Positions 9,306 to 18,206 of a stretch of DNA of 64,000 nt are shown here, in pieces. Below the pieces are notes generated by a model that saw only the letters and a program-made list of their open reading frames with translations, searched no databases and had not been told where the DNA came from. Source of the stretch: Herbaspirillum robiniae (GTDB lineage Bacteria; Pseudomonadota; Gammaproteobacteria; Burkholderiales; Burkholderiaceae_D); the NCBI RefSeq assembly GCF_002213415.1, contig NZ_NJGU01000005.1:248001-312000 (forward strand), given 5' to 3'. A program made the translations under genes and the position numbers. Positions within the stretch are counted from its first letter, which is position 1, and each line of letters begins with the position of its first letter.

Positions 9306-10223
9306 TCAATCCATGGGCTTGTCGCTGGGCGCGGCGTACAGCTTGGACACCGTCTCCGACATCGGGAAGTTGAAGCTCACGTTCTTGGGCGGAATCGGGA
9401 AGGTGAACCACTTGGCGTAGATCTTCCGGATCTCGCCGCTCTTCATCAGGCCGGACAGGGTATCGTCGACCAGTTGCTTGAACTGCGGGTCATCCTTGCG
9501 CACCATGAAGGCGTAGGGCTCGGCGCCGAACGGGTTGCCGGTCAGCACCCAGTCGTTGGGCTTTTGCGCGGTGGTGCGCGCGCCGGCCAGCAGCACGTCG
9601 TCCATCACGTAGGCGGCCACGCGGCCCGACTGCAGGATCAGGAACGCCTCGCCGTAGTCCTTGGCGCTCTGGATCTGCATGTTCATCTTGCGATGTTCGT
9701 TCAGGTTGCGCAGCAGCTGCTCGGAGGTGGTGCCGGCATTGGTCACCACGGCCTTGCCTGCCAGGTCGGGGAAGTCCTTGATGCCGCTGTCGCGCTTGGT
9801 CAGGATGCGGCTGCTGGCGACGAAGAAGTTGGTGGCGAAGGACACCTGTTGCCAGCGATTCTTCAGGTTGCTGGTGACGCCGCACTCGAGGTCGATGGTG
9901 CCGTTCTGCAGCAGCGGCGTGCGGTTCTGCGAGGTCACGGGGACCATGCGCACTTCCAGTTTCGGCGTGCCCAGTTTCGCCTTCACGGCGTCGATCACCT
10001 TGTTGCACAGGTCCTGCGAATAGCCGATCACCTGCTGGTTCTCGTCGTAGTAGGAGAACGGAATGGAGCTGGTGCGGTGGCCGATGGCGATCAGGTTGGC
10101 ATCCTTGATCTTGCCCAGCGTCGCGCCCAGCGCGGGATCGGCGGCGCGCGCCTGCATCGGCAGTGCGGCCAACAGTACGGACAGCATGGCGGCCGGTGCG
10201 GCCAGGCGTTTGATTGCTTGCAT
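9306..10223 (-). CDS. gltI: Glutamate/aspartate-type periplasmic binding protein
   Basis: A 305-aa family 3 solute-binding protein. A Sec signal peptide (residues 1-27, ending QARA) precedes a domain with the GltI landmarks GHRTSSIPFSYYDENQQVIGYSQDLC, GTIDLECGVTSNLKNR and AGTTSEQLLRNLNEHRKMN. These match binding proteins of the GltIJKL system more closely than those for His or Arg. GGAGG precedes the ATG at 10223. It lies 49 nt downstream of the aminotransferase gene. Confidence 0.92.
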   Translation of the reverse strand: MQAIKRLAAPAAMLSVLLAALPMQARAADPALGATLGKIKDANLIAIGHRTSSIPFSYYDENQQVIGYSQDLCNKVIDAVKAKLGTPKLEVRMVPVTSQNRTPLLQNGTIDLECGVTSNLKNRWQQVSFATNFFVASSRILTKRDSGIKDFPDLAGKAVVTNAGTTSEQLLRNLNEHRKMNMQIQSAKDYGEAFLILQSGRVAAYVMDDVLLAGARTTAQKPNDWVLTGNPFGAEPYAFMVRKDDPQFKQLVDDTLSGLMKSGEIRKIYAKWFTFPIPPKNVSFNFPMSETVSKLYAAPSDKPMD

Positions 10224-10272
10224 CGTTTACCCCTCCCTTGAAAATTCGGAACTGCGGATCTGTGCCTGCGGA

Positions 10273-11595
10273 TCAGGCCACGGCGGCCGATACCGCCTCG
10301 GCCAGGCGCCCGACGATGTCGGCAATGTCTTGCTGCGTGGCGATGAACGGCGGCGCCAGCAGGATGTGGTCGCCATTGCGGCCGTCGATGGTGCCGCCCA
10401 TCGGATACACCAACAGGCCGCGCTTCATGGCCTCGGCCTTGACGCGGGCATGGGTGCGCAGCGCCGGATCGAGCGGCGCCTTGCTCGCGCGGTCGGCCAC
10501 CAGCTCGACGCCGACGAACAGCCCGCGGCCGCGGATGTCGCCCACATTGGCGTGCTGCGCAAACACCTCGCGCAACCCGGCGCGCAACTGCTCGCCGCGA
10601 TCGCGCACATTGGCCAGCAGGTTTTCGTCGCGGATGGTTTCCTGCACGGCGATCGCGGCGGCGCAGGCGGTGGCGTGGCCGATGTAGGTATGACCGTGCT
10701 GGAAGAAACCGGAGCCCTGCACCACCGCCTCATAGATGCGGTCGCTGCAGATCATCGCGCCGATGGCCTGGTAGCCGGCACCCAGCCCCTTGGCGATGGC
10801 GACGATGTCGGGGACGATGCCGTCTTCCTCGCAGGCGAACAGGTAACCGGTGCGGCCCATGCCGGACATCACCTCGTCCAGGATCAGCAGCACGCCGTAC
10901 TTGTCGCACACCGCGCGCATCTTGCGGAAGTAGCCGGCCACCGGCGGCACCGCGCCGGCGGTGGCGCCCACCACGGTCTCGGCCACGAAGGCGGCGACGG
11001 CATCGGCGCCCAGCGAAAGAATCTTCTGCTCCAGCTCGTCGGCCAGGCGCTGCACGTACTGCGCGTCGCTCTCGCCGTCATGGCGCTCGCGGTAGGCGTA
11101 GCACGGCGAGACGTGATGCGCCTCGATCAGCAGCGGCATGAACATCTCGCGACGCCAGGCGTTGCCGCCGATGGCCAGCGCCCCCAGCGTGTTGCCGTGG
11201 TAGCTCTGGCGACGCGCGATGAAGTACCTGCGCTGCGGCTGGCCGGTCTCGACGTGGTACTGGCGCGCCAGCTTGAGCGCCGCCTCCACCGCCTCCGAAC
11301 CGCCGGAGAGGAAATAGACATGGTTCAGCGAACCCGGCGCGGCCTCGGCCAGCATCGCGGCCAGCTTCTCGGCCGGCTCGGTGGTGAAGAAAGAGGTGTG
11401 CGCATAGGCCAGCTGGCCGACCTGCGCCTTGATCGCCTCGACCACGCGCGGGTGGCCATGCCCCAGGCAGGAGACGGCGGCGCCGCCGGAGGCGTCGATA
11501 TAGCGCTTGCCCTCGTGGTCGATCAGCGCCATGCCTTCGCCGGCCACGGCGACCGGGAGCTTGCTGCGGGGATTGCGATGAAATACGTGCGTCAT
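10273..11595 (-). CDS. Class III aminotransferase
   Basis: A 440-aa PLP-dependent aminotransferase of the omega/ornithine/BioA group. Visible are YIDASGGAAVSCLGHGHPRVVEAI, the PLP phosphate site SGGSEAVEAALKLARQYH, the cofactor aspartate in LILDEVMSGMGRTG and the Schiff-base lysine in VAIAKGLGAGYQ. It opens an operon with a glutamate-type ABC transporter, so it probably transaminates an imported amino or diamino acid. The ATG at 11595 matches the usual short N-terminus; an extension to 11724 would read through the promoter/operator region. The substrate is not predictable from sequence. Confidence 0.9.
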   Translation of the reverse strand: MTHVFHRNPRSKLPVAVAGEGMALIDHEGKRYIDASGGAAVSCLGHGHPRVVEAIKAQVGQLAYAHTSFFTTEPAEKLAAMLAEAAPGSLNHVYFLSGGSEAVEAALKLARQYHVETGQPQRRYFIARRQSYHGNTLGALAIGGNAWRREMFMPLLIEAHHVSPCYAYRERHDGESDAQYVQRLADELEQKILSLGADAVAAFVAETVVGATAGAVPPVAGYFRKMRAVCDKYGVLLILDEVMSGMGRTGYLFACEEDGIVPDIVAIAKGLGAGYQAIGAMICSDRIYEAVVQGSGFFQHGHTYIGHATACAAAIAVQETIRDENLLANVRDRGEQLRAGLREVFAQHANVGDIRGRGLFVGVELVADRASKAPLDPALRTHARVKAEAMKRGLLVYPMGGTIDGRNGDHILLAPPFIATQQDIADIVGRLAEAVSAAVA

Positions 11596-11650
11596 GACGG
11601 CTGCCCTTCCTGGCGTGTGCGCAACGATAGGTGCATTCTTCAAATCACAA

Positions 11651-11666
11651 TGCAACACTCGTTGCA
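11651..11666. promoter_or_regulatory. RpiR-type operator O1
   Basis: TGCAACACTCGTTGCA: arms TGCAAC/GTTGCA with a 4-bp centre. It lies downstream of the predicted transcription start of the aminotransferase operon. It shares its arms with the sites at 11708 and 12853. Confidence 0.65.
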
Positions 11667-11683
11667 GAATCAACTTGAGGCGC

Positions 11684-11712
11684 AATATAAATGAACGAAG
11701 CCGGCCATGCAA
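11684..11712 (-). promoter_or_regulatory. Promoter of the aminotransferase-ABC operon
   Basis: Read leftward, a -35 TTGCAT (11707-11712) and -10 TATATT (11684-11689) are separated by 17 bp. The -35 lies inside operator O2, so bound regulator would block polymerase. A transcript would start near 11677, about 80 nt before the ATG. Confidence 0.55.
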
Positions 11713-11723
11713 CATATGTTGCA
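11708..11723. promoter_or_regulatory. RpiR-type operator O2
   Basis: TGCAACATATGTTGCA is a perfect 16-bp palindrome overlapping the -35 element. Its centre is 57 bp from that of O1, which would suit cooperative or looping repression. Confidence 0.7.
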
Positions 11724-11911
11724 AATAAATTTAATAGTGATTTATTTGGTGCAATTGCAGCATTCTTTCGGTGCACGAAAGACGCGGGAGGCACACCGAT
11801 GGCGCACCGCCGCCGGTGCCGCCATGCAGCATGGAAAGACGCGGGCGCAGGCTCGCCCGGAAAGATCAGGAGAAAATCAGGATGAAATCAGAAAAATGAC
11901 GAGACCGATTG

Positions 11912-12793
11912 CTAACGGCTCACATAGGCGCCGGTGCGGTGCAGCGCCTCTTCCGCCAGCTCCAGGCGTTTGACGGCGTTCTCGTCGTCGATCGAGATGA
12001 CCAGCTCGATGAGGCTTTCCGCCACCGCCGTGGCGGCCGCCATCGAGGGGAAGAAGGACGGGCTTTCATGCGTGAACAACAGGCAATGGTCGGCCTTCAA
12101 CGCGATCGGCGCCACCGCGCTGTCGGTCAGCGCGATCAGTTTGGCGCCGGCATCCTTGGCGGCCTCGGCCACCCGCACCGCCTCCGCCGAATAGGGCGCG
12201 AAGCTGATGACCACCACCGCGTCCTGCGGGGCGAAGGCGCGCAGCTCGAGGTCGATCGATCCCTCGCTGCCGCGCACCAGCGACACCGAGGTGCGGAACA
12301 AGCGGTACAGGTAATGCAGCAGGAAGGAAATCGAGAACGCCGCGCGGAAACCCGCGATGTGCACATGGCGCGCCTTGGCCAGCGCGCGCGCCGCGGCCAG
12401 CATGCGGTCGGCGCTCTTGGGTTCGGAGGCATCGAGATTGGCGCGCTGGGCGGTGAAGAGCTCGGCCACCAGCTTGTCGCTGTTGCTACGGCGAACGATG
12501 TTCTTGGCCTTGAAGGCGTAGGCCTTGGGATCGCCCGCCAGGCGTTCCACGAACAGCGCGCGCAGCTCGGCCCAGCCGGCAAAGCCTAAGTATTGCGCCA
12601 GCCGCACGAACGTCGAGGGCTGCACCTGCGCCTTCTGCGACAGCGCACGCATGGTCGAGACCGCGACCTCGCCCGGGTTGTCCAGCAGGAAGGCGGCGCC
12701 GGCCTGGAACTGCGGCCGCATGTCGGTGAAGCGCTCGCGGATCGAAGCTTCCAGTTCGCTGAAGCTTTGCGGCGGATGGGTTGCGTTGTTCAT
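11912..12793 (-). CDS. RpiR-family transcriptional regulator
   Basis: A 293-aa regulator with an N-terminal helix-turn-helix (about residues 10-85; VAVSTMRALSQKAQVQPSTFVRLAQYLGF) and a C-terminal SIS domain (about 120-270; ARHVHIAGFRAAFSISFLL, VISFAPYSAEAV). SIS domains usually bind sugar phosphates, but a subgroup next to aminotransferase/ABC genes controls amino acid catabolism. The start at 12793 gives the usual length; an in-frame ATG at 12928 would read through its own operator. It is transcribed toward the aminotransferase operon, 316 bp away, and a palindrome like that of O1/O2 lies at its own promoter, so autoregulation plus operon control is likely. Confidence 0.9.
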   Translation of the reverse strand: MNNATHPPQSFSELEASIRERFTDMRPQFQAGAAFLLDNPGEVAVSTMRALSQKAQVQPSTFVRLAQYLGFAGWAELRALFVERLAGDPKAYAFKAKNIVRRSNSDKLVAELFTAQRANLDASEPKSADRMLAAARALAKARHVHIAGFRAAFSISFLLHYLYRLFRTSVSLVRGSEGSIDLELRAFAPQDAVVVISFAPYSAEAVRVAEAAKDAGAKLIALTDSAVAPIALKADHCLLFTHESPSFFPSMAAATAVAESLIELVISIDDENAVKRLELAEEALHRTGAYVSR

Positions 12794-12826
12794 GGTGGTA
12801 GGCGCGGTGCGGATGAAAACCGAGCG

Positions 12827-12857
12827 ATGGTAGCAAACAATTCGCAGCGGCTCGCAA
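12827..12857 (-). promoter_or_regulatory. Candidate promoter of the rpiR-type gene
   Basis: -35 TTGCGA (12852-12857) and -10 TACCAT (12827-12832) with a TG extension and a long 19-bp spacer. The -35 overlaps operator O3. Confidence 0.4.
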
Positions 12858-12868
12858 CATTTGTTGCG
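12853..12868. promoter_or_regulatory. RpiR-type operator O3
   Basis: CGCAACATTTGTTGCG: 7-bp arms CGCAACA/TGTTGCG. It resembles O1 and O2 and lies 60 bp upstream of the regulator's ATG. The rest of the 12869-13244 gap shows nothing I can identify. Confidence 0.6.
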
Positions 12869-13244
12869 GCATTTCAGAAAGTGTTCCGCGGCTTGCGAAT
12901 CGGGCTCCTGCGTTGCCGCGTCAGCCATTCGTCAGCGCCTTGTCAGGGGCCGTTCGGAACGCTTCGTCTCGTCTTTATTAAAATGCGAGCAGGCAGTAGA
13001 TAAAAAACCACAGCGGCACGACGGATTTTGCAAATCCCGCCGCCCTTCGCGGATCGAAAAACAGCTCGTCATACCAGCTGCGACACCGATTTCCCCAGTA
13101 AGAACGACCGTTCTCTTCCTTGTCATCGCGCCAAGCGGGAACGGATTCTCCTGCGTTGCGAATATTTCCCTGGGGATTTCAGGATTTCTCCGATGTCTGC
13201 GCGCGAAATGACGCTCTACAGTCATTTCCAAAGGGGGATCCAAG

Positions 13245-13631
13245 ATGAACAAGAAGGTCTTTGCAGTGGTCGTGGTGTCGGCGGTCGTTTTCACCCAGGT
13301 CAACTGGTGCGGCGCGCTGCTTGCGGCGACGTCGGGCGCGCTCGCCATCTCGGTGACGGTCGCCGAGAAATGCCGTGTCGATTTTTCGGAGGGCAGCGCC
13401 GACTTCTTCCAGGTCTGTTCGGCGGTGCCGGGCGTGGCCAATGAGCGCTCGCAGAATGTGCTGGGCGCGGCGATCGCGGTGGAGCCGGGGGCCGACCCCT
13501 ACTTCCTCGACCGCAATCCGGACAACCCGGCGCAGGAAGCGGCGGCGGCTCCCGGCAGCGCGGCCGCCACCGGCGTGCCGGCGCCGCAGAACGCCCGCAA
13601 GGGCCCGAAAGTGGTGGTGATCAACTACTGA
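13245..13631 (+). CDS. Small secreted hypothetical protein
   Basis: A 128-aa protein with a Sec-type N-terminus (KKVFAVVVVSAVVFTQ..., probable cleavage near residue 28) and a strong ribosome site (AAGGGGGA). The mature part has two cysteines (EKCRVDF and FQVCSAV) spaced for a disulfide, then a low-complexity Ala/Pro tail ending KVVVINY. I do not recognise a family; the ISVTVAEKCRVDF segment recalls the start of spore-coat-U/Csu-like domains, but the remaining domain is missing. Its stop abuts the stop of the convergent AraC gene. Confidence 0.75.
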   Translation: MNKKVFAVVVVSAVVFTQVNWCGALLAATSGALAISVTVAEKCRVDFSEGSADFFQVCSAVPGVANERSQNVLGAAIAVEPGADPYFLDRNPDNPAQEAAAAPGSAAATGVPAPQNARKGPKVVVINY

Positions 13632-14459
13632 TCAAGCCGCGCCCACCGCCACGCGGCGTCGTTCCTGGCGTTGCAGGTAGTGGTTGGGCGTGGTCTGCAG
13701 CGCCTTGCGGAACATGTTGGAAAACGCGCTCTGGCTCTTGTAGCCGAGCGCCTGCGCCACCACGCCGACCGGCTCGCCGTTGGCCAGCCGCACCAGCGCT
13801 TCGCTCAGGTGCACCTGCTGCACCCAGTGGCGGAACTGCAGCCCGGTCTCCTTCGGAAACAGCCTGATCACCGTGCGCACGCTGGCCCCGCCCAGCCCGG
13901 CCCAGTCGGCCAGCGCAAACTGGCGGCCGGGATCGTCCAGGATCGCTTCACAGATCGCCACCAGCCGGCGGTCGCGCGGCCACGGTATTTCCACCGGGAT
14001 GGCCGGCGCGCGCGACAGCTCCGACATGATCAGCTCGGCCACATGGCCGCCGCGGCTGTCGGGACGATAGTCGTTCGACTCGGCCAGCAGCGCCAGGATC
14101 AGCTCGCGCAGCAGCACCGACACTTCCAGCAGGCGGCAGCGCTCGCCGATGCCCCGTCCCTCCTCTTCGCCGATGTACAGCGTGCGCATGCTGACGTTGC
14201 TCAGCATGCGGATCTCGTGTTCCACGAACGGCGGCACCCACAGCGCCCGCTGCGGCGGCACCAGCCAGACGCCCTGGGGCGTGCGCACCTGCATCACGCC
14301 GTCCACCGCGTACAGCAGCTGGCCGCGCCGGTGCGAGTGCGAGGTGAGCAGGTCGCGGTAGCGCAGCTCGCGCGCGAAGGCCACCACGGCGCAGCCGGCG
14401 CTCTGCAATGCCGCCACTTCACGGCTGGGGCTGACCTTGCGGATGGCGGCGACTGGCAT
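13632..14459 (-). CDS. AraC-family transcriptional regulator
   Basis: A 275-aa regulator. An N-terminal cupin sensor (SHSHRRGQLLYAVDGVMQVRT; LVPPQRALWVPPFVEHEI) precedes a double helix-turn-helix (about residues 165-265; VGVVAQALGYKSQSAFSNMFRKALQTTPNHYL). This layout is typical of AraC proteins that control adjacent MFS exporters. It is divergent from the Fsr-like pump gene, with the promoters squeezed into about 80 bp, so it probably activates or represses that gene. Confidence 0.9.
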   Translation of the reverse strand: MPVAAIRKVSPSREVAALQSAGCAVVAFARELRYRDLLTSHSHRRGQLLYAVDGVMQVRTPQGVWLVPPQRALWVPPFVEHEIRMLSNVSMRTLYIGEEEGRGIGERCRLLEVSVLLRELILALLAESNDYRPDSRGGHVAELIMSELSRAPAIPVEIPWPRDRRLVAICEAILDDPGRQFALADWAGLGGASVRTVIRLFPKETGLQFRHWVQQVHLSEALVRLANGEPVGVVAQALGYKSQSAFSNMFRKALQTTPNHYLQRQERRRVAVGAA

Positions 14460-14540
14460 TTAATCGGCAATAAGTGTCATAAGCAGGAATAGATGCCAAT
14501 GATACGCTTCGTCCATCTTCACCGCACGCCCACATCCGCC

Positions 14541-15791
14541 ATGACAAGCACCACTGAACACACCGCGCCGGCCCAGGCCCCGAGCCCCGCCGGCGCCGAC
14601 GCAACAACAGCCACCTCTTCCGCCCAGCCGCTGGTGATGAGCATCATCCTGGCCTGCGGCGGCGCGCACCTGATCAACGACATGATCCAGGCGCTGCTGC
14701 CCTCCATCTACCCGATGCTCAAGACCGGTTACGGCCTGTCCTTCACCCAGGTCGGCCTGATCACGCTGACCTTCCAGGTCACCGCCTCGCTGCTGCAGCC
14801 TTGGATCGGCATGTACACCGACCGCCATCCCAAACCCTGGCTGCTGCCCAGCGGCGCCGTGGCCACGCTGATCGGCATCGTGCTGCTGTCCATGGCCGGC
14901 AGCTTCGGCGCCTTCCTGCTGGCGGCGGCGCTGATCGGCATCGGTTCCTCCACCTTCCACCCGGAAGCCTCGCGCATCGCGCGCATGGCCTCGGGCGGGC
15001 GCTTCGGACTGGCGCAGTCGACCTTCCAGGTCGGCGGCAACGCCGGCTCGGCCTTCGGCCCGCTGCTGGCGGCGGCCATCGTGGTGCCCTACGGCCAGGG
15101 CAACGTCGCCTGGTTCGTGCTGCTGGCGGTGCTGGCCATCGTGGTGCTGTCGCGCGTGGCGGGCTGGTACCGCGGCCACCTCGCCGCCACCAAGGGCCGC
15201 GCCAAGGCGCGCGCTTCGCACCAGCTGCCGGCGTCCACCGTGCGCCGCGCGCTGGTGGTGCTGGCGCTGCTGGTGTTTTCCAAGTACTTCTACATGGCCA
15301 GCTTCACCAGCTACTTCACCTTCTACCTGATCGACCGCTTCCACATGTCGGTGGCCAGCTCGCAGATCTACCTGTTCCTGTTCCTGGGCGCGGTGGCGGT
15401 GGGCACTTTCGTCGGCGGCCCCATCGGCGACAGGATCGGTCGCAAGCTGGTGATCTGGATCTCCATCCTCGGCGCGGCGCCGTTCGCCCTGCTGCTGCCG
15501 CATGCCGACCTGTTCTGGACCGGCGTGCTGTCGGTGGTGATCGGGCTGGTGATCGCCTCGGCCTTCTCGGCCATCGTGGTGTATGCGCAGGAGCTGGTGC
15601 CGGGCAAGGTCGGCATGATCGCCGGCGTGTTCTTCGGCCTGATGTTCGGCTTCGGCGGCATCGGCGCGGCGCTGCTGGGCCACCTGGCCGACCTGTACGG
15701 CATCGCCTGGGTCTACGGCTTGTGCGCCTTCCTGCCGCTGGCCGGTTTGCTGACGGTGTTCCTGCCGGACCTGAAGGAAGGCCGCGCCTGA
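14541..15791 (+). CDS. fsr: MFS transporter, fosmidomycin-resistance (Fsr) type
   Basis: A 416-aa protein with 12 predicted membrane helices. It closely follows E. coli Fsr in LLNDMIQ-like (HLINDMIQALLPSIYP), GLITLTFQVTASLLQP, GIGSSTFHPEASRIARMASGGR and AQSTFQVGGNAGSAFGPLLAA. Fsr exports fosmidomycin and related small molecules by proton antiport. Two starts are possible: 14493 has AGGA upstream but leaves only 33 bp to the divergent regulator; 14541 gives room for promoters and is preferred. A strong hairpin terminator follows. Confidence 0.92.
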   Translation: MTSTTEHTAPAQAPSPAGADATTATSSAQPLVMSIILACGGAHLINDMIQALLPSIYPMLKTGYGLSFTQVGLITLTFQVTASLLQPWIGMYTDRHPKPWLLPSGAVATLIGIVLLSMAGSFGAFLLAAALIGIGSSTFHPEASRIARMASGGRFGLAQSTFQVGGNAGSAFGPLLAAAIVVPYGQGNVAWFVLLAVLAIVVLSRVAGWYRGHLAATKGRAKARASHQLPASTVRRALVVLALLVFSKYFYMASFTSYFTFYLIDRFHMSVASSQIYLFLFLGAVAVGTFVGGPIGDRIGRKLVIWISILGAAPFALLLPHADLFWTGVLSVVIGLVIASAFSAIVVYAQELVPGKVGMIAGVFFGLMFGFGGIGAALLGHLADLYGIAWVYGLCAFLPLAGLLTVFLPDLKEGRA

Positions 15792-15810
15792 AGCATGCGC
15801 GGCAATGAAA

Positions 15811-15835
15811 AAGGGCAGCCTCGGCTGCCCTTTTT
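15811..15835. terminator. Bidirectional terminator between fsr and the chemoreceptor gene
   Basis: AAGGGCAGCC and GGCTGCCCTT form a hairpin flanked by A-tract and T-tract, so it can end transcripts from both convergent genes. Confidence 0.85.
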
Positions 15836-15853
15836 GCTGTGCGCCGGCGCCGC

Positions 15854-17698
15854 TCAGTGCGAACGGACCTCGAGGGTGGCGCTGCGCGCGCGCGCTTCGC
15901 TCAGGCGGAACAGCGCCACGATGTCGGCCAGGCGGCCGGCCTGCTCCTGCAGCGACTGGGCGCCGGCGGCGGCCTGTTCCACCAGCGCGGCGTTCTGCTG
16001 GGTGGCCTGGTCCATGTGCGCCACGGCGTCGTTGGTCTGGTTGATGCCCTGGCTCTGCTCGCGGCTGGCCGCGGTGATCTCGGCCACCACGTCGCTGACC
16101 TTCTGCACGCTCTCCACCACGCTGCGAATGGTGGCGCCGGCCTCCGCCACGCTCTGCTCGCCCTCGCGCACCTGGCCGACCGAGTCGGTGATGAGCACCT
16201 TGATCTCCTTGGCGGCGGTGGCCGAACGCTGCGCCAGCGAACGCACCTCGGACGCCACCACCGCGAAGCCGCGGCCTTGCTCGCCGGCGCGCGCGGCTTC
16301 CACCGCGGCGTTCAGGGCCAGGATGTTGGTCTGGAAGGCGATGCCGTCGATCACGCTGATGATGTCGACGATCTTCTGCGACGAGGCGTTGATGGCGGTC
16401 ATGGTTTCCACCACCTGCTCCACCATGGCGCCGCCGCGGCCGGCGATCTCGGACGCCGACTTCGAGAGCTGGTTGGCCTGCAGCGCGTTGTCGGCGTTGT
16501 GGCGCACGCTGGAGGTCAGCTCCTCCATGGCGGCGGCGGTTTCTTCCAGCGAACTGGCCTGCGCTTCGGTGCGCTGCGACAGGTCCATGTTGCCGCTGGC
16601 GATATCGCGCGAGGCGGAATGGATGGTATGGCTGGCGTCGCGGATGTCGATCATCACGCCTTCGATCTTGTCGACGAAGCGGTTGAAGGCGGCGCCGATG
16701 CGCGCCAGTTCGTCCTGGCCGGCGGTGTCGAGGCGACGGGTCAGGTCGCCGTCGCCGTCGGCGATCTCTTCCAGCGCGCCCTGCACCAGCGACAGGCGGC
16801 GCAGCGCCTGCGACAGCAGCGCGCCCAGCGCCAGCGCGGCCAGCACCGCCACCAGCGCGGCCGTGACGGCCGACGTGCCCAGCAAGGCGGTCAGCGGCGC
16901 CGAGGCGTCGGCGCGGTCCAGCGCCACCACCAGCATCCAGTCGGTGCCGGCCACCTTGGCCGAGAACAGCATCTTGTCCTGGCCGCCCAGCCTGACGTCC
17001 TGGTGGCCGCCGGCGGCCGCGGCAGAAGCCAGCGACTGCGCGCTGATGGCGGGGTCGAGGTCGGCCAGCGGCTTCAGGCGCAGCTTGTCGTCGGGATGGG
17101 CGATCACCTTGCCGCTGCTGTCGGCCAGGAAGGCGTAGCTGTTGGGCGTGGGCTTGATGGCCACCACGTTGTTGACCACGGTGTCGAGCAGCACATCGGC
17201 TGCCGCCACCGCGCCCACCTTGCCGTCGATGCTGACGGCCTCGGCGAAGGTCACCAGCAGCCTGCCGGTGCTGGCGCTGGTATAGGGCGCGGTCACCACC
17301 GGGCCCGTGGTGCCGGCCGCCTGCTTGTACCAGGGGCGCTGCGTGGGATCGTAGTCGGCGGCGCGCTTGCGCTCCTGCGAGAACACCGCGTGCTTGTCTT
17401 CATAGCCGACATAGGCCAGGTCGAACCCGCCGGCCTGCTCGGCCGCCTTCACGAAGAGCAGCGGTTCGGGCACGGGCGCGGCCTGCTTGATGGAGGCGAC
17501 CACCAGTTTCTTGGAGGCCACCCATTCAGCGATGGTGGCGGCCTGGCTCTGCGCCAGCTGGGCGGTCTGGCTGTCCAGCGCGGCCATGGTGCGCGAGCGC
17601 GTGGTCAGGAAGTTGGCGACGACGATGGCCAGCATCGCGAGCACGACGATGCCGGCGCAGATGGCGATGAGCCGGGTACGCAGGGATGAGAATTTCAT
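15854..17698 (-). CDS. Methyl-accepting chemotaxis protein with dCache sensor
   Basis: A 614-aa chemoreceptor: membrane helix about residues 8-30, periplasmic dCache domain about 35-275, second helix about 283-305, HAMP, then the cytoplasmic signalling domain with the hairpin tip [31 protein letters not shown] (split here only in description) and methylation helices rich in Glu/Gln. The sensor has a [13 protein letters not shown] segment followed by a downstream APYTS and AAADV, an R-x-WY...Y...D arrangement like that of amino-acid-binding dCache_1AA domains, so the ligand may be an amino acid; this is inference. It is monocistronic and shares a terminator with fsr. Confidence 0.93.
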   Translation of the reverse strand: MKFSSLRTRLIAICAGIVVLAMLAIVVANFLTTRSRTMAALDSQTAQLAQSQAATIAEWVASKKLVVASIKQAAPVPEPLLFVKAAEQAGGFDLAYVGYEDKHAVFSQERKRAADYDPTQRPWYKQAAGTTGPVVTAPYTSASTGRLLVTFAEAVSIDGKVGAVAAADVLLDTVVNNVVAIKPTPNSYAFLADSSGKVIAHPDDKLRLKPLADLDPAISAQSLASAAAAGGHQDVRLGGQDKMLFSAKVAGTDWMLVVALDRADASAPLTALLGTSAVTAALVAVLAALALGALLSQALRRLSLVQGALEEIADGDGDLTRRLDTAGQDELARIGAAFNRFVDKIEGVMIDIRDASHTIHSASRDIASGNMDLSQRTEAQASSLEETAAAMEELTSSVRHNADNALQANQLSKSASEIAGRGGAMVEQVVETMTAINASSQKIVDIISVIDGIAFQTNILALNAAVEAARAGEQGRGFAVVASEVRSLAQRSATAAKEIKVLITDSVGQVREGEQSVAEAGATIRSVVESVQKVSDVVAEITAASREQSQGINQTNDAVAHMDQATQQNAALVEQAAAGAQSLQEQAGRLADIVALFRLSEARARSATLEVRSH

Positions 17699-18094
17699 AG
17701 GATTTCCACTAAGGCGGACCGCCTGCGGGTGCGCCGGAATGCCGGACGGCCGCGAGCGGGTAAGTCGATCTTGCTGTTGAGCCGGATGCCCGGCGTGAGA
17801 CTAATGGGGATTTATGACTGGGACGTTACGGCAGAGCTCCGGTATGGAAAAAGAGGCAGCGCGACGACAGACCGGCGGCCTCGGCGTGGGCGCACAACCG
17901 CGCCTGCCGGGCCGCACCGCCGCCATCGCCCGGCCCTTCCCCCGTGTGTCGATACGTGTACGTGTTGTTCCGTTAGCGTACCAGCGGCCGTTCAGGAAAT
18001 TTTGAAGACACTGAAAATATTCCCGCAGGCTGATGCCGCCGCGCTACATGTCCTCGCGGCAACATTATTTTCAGCAACTTAAGTCTGGCTTAAT

Positions 18095-18206
18095 TTTCGC
18101 GGCATACAGTGGCGTCACTGGGGTCTCCTCTTTCCCCCTTGTCCGCCGCGACGACATCCGGCGGGCATCTTTTCCGGCCCGCCTGCCAATCGCGGGCCGT
18201 TTTTTT
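18095..18206 (+). ncRNA. Candidate small RNA ending in a strong terminator
   Basis: No plus-strand gene lies between 15836 and 18206, yet a near-ideal Rho-independent terminator is present on that strand. The preceding sequence contains a pyrimidine-rich, anti-Shine-Dalgarno-like segment (TCTCCTCTTTCCCCC, 18124-18138). A weak promoter (CATACA near 18104) is possible. The 5' end is a guess. The rest of the 17699-18100 gap shows nothing I can identify. Confidence 0.35.
18175..18206 (+). terminator. Rho-independent terminator without an assigned gene
   Basis: CGGCCCGC, a 9-nt loop, GCGGGCCG, then seven T. On the opposite strand the hairpin is not followed by T, so it does not serve the antiporter gene whose stop codon overlaps the T-tract. 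Confidence 0.85.

Noticed and set aside
18175..18206. Terminator for the antiporter on the minus strand
   Set aside because: On that strand the hairpin is followed by GGAAAAG, not T; it works only for the plus strand.
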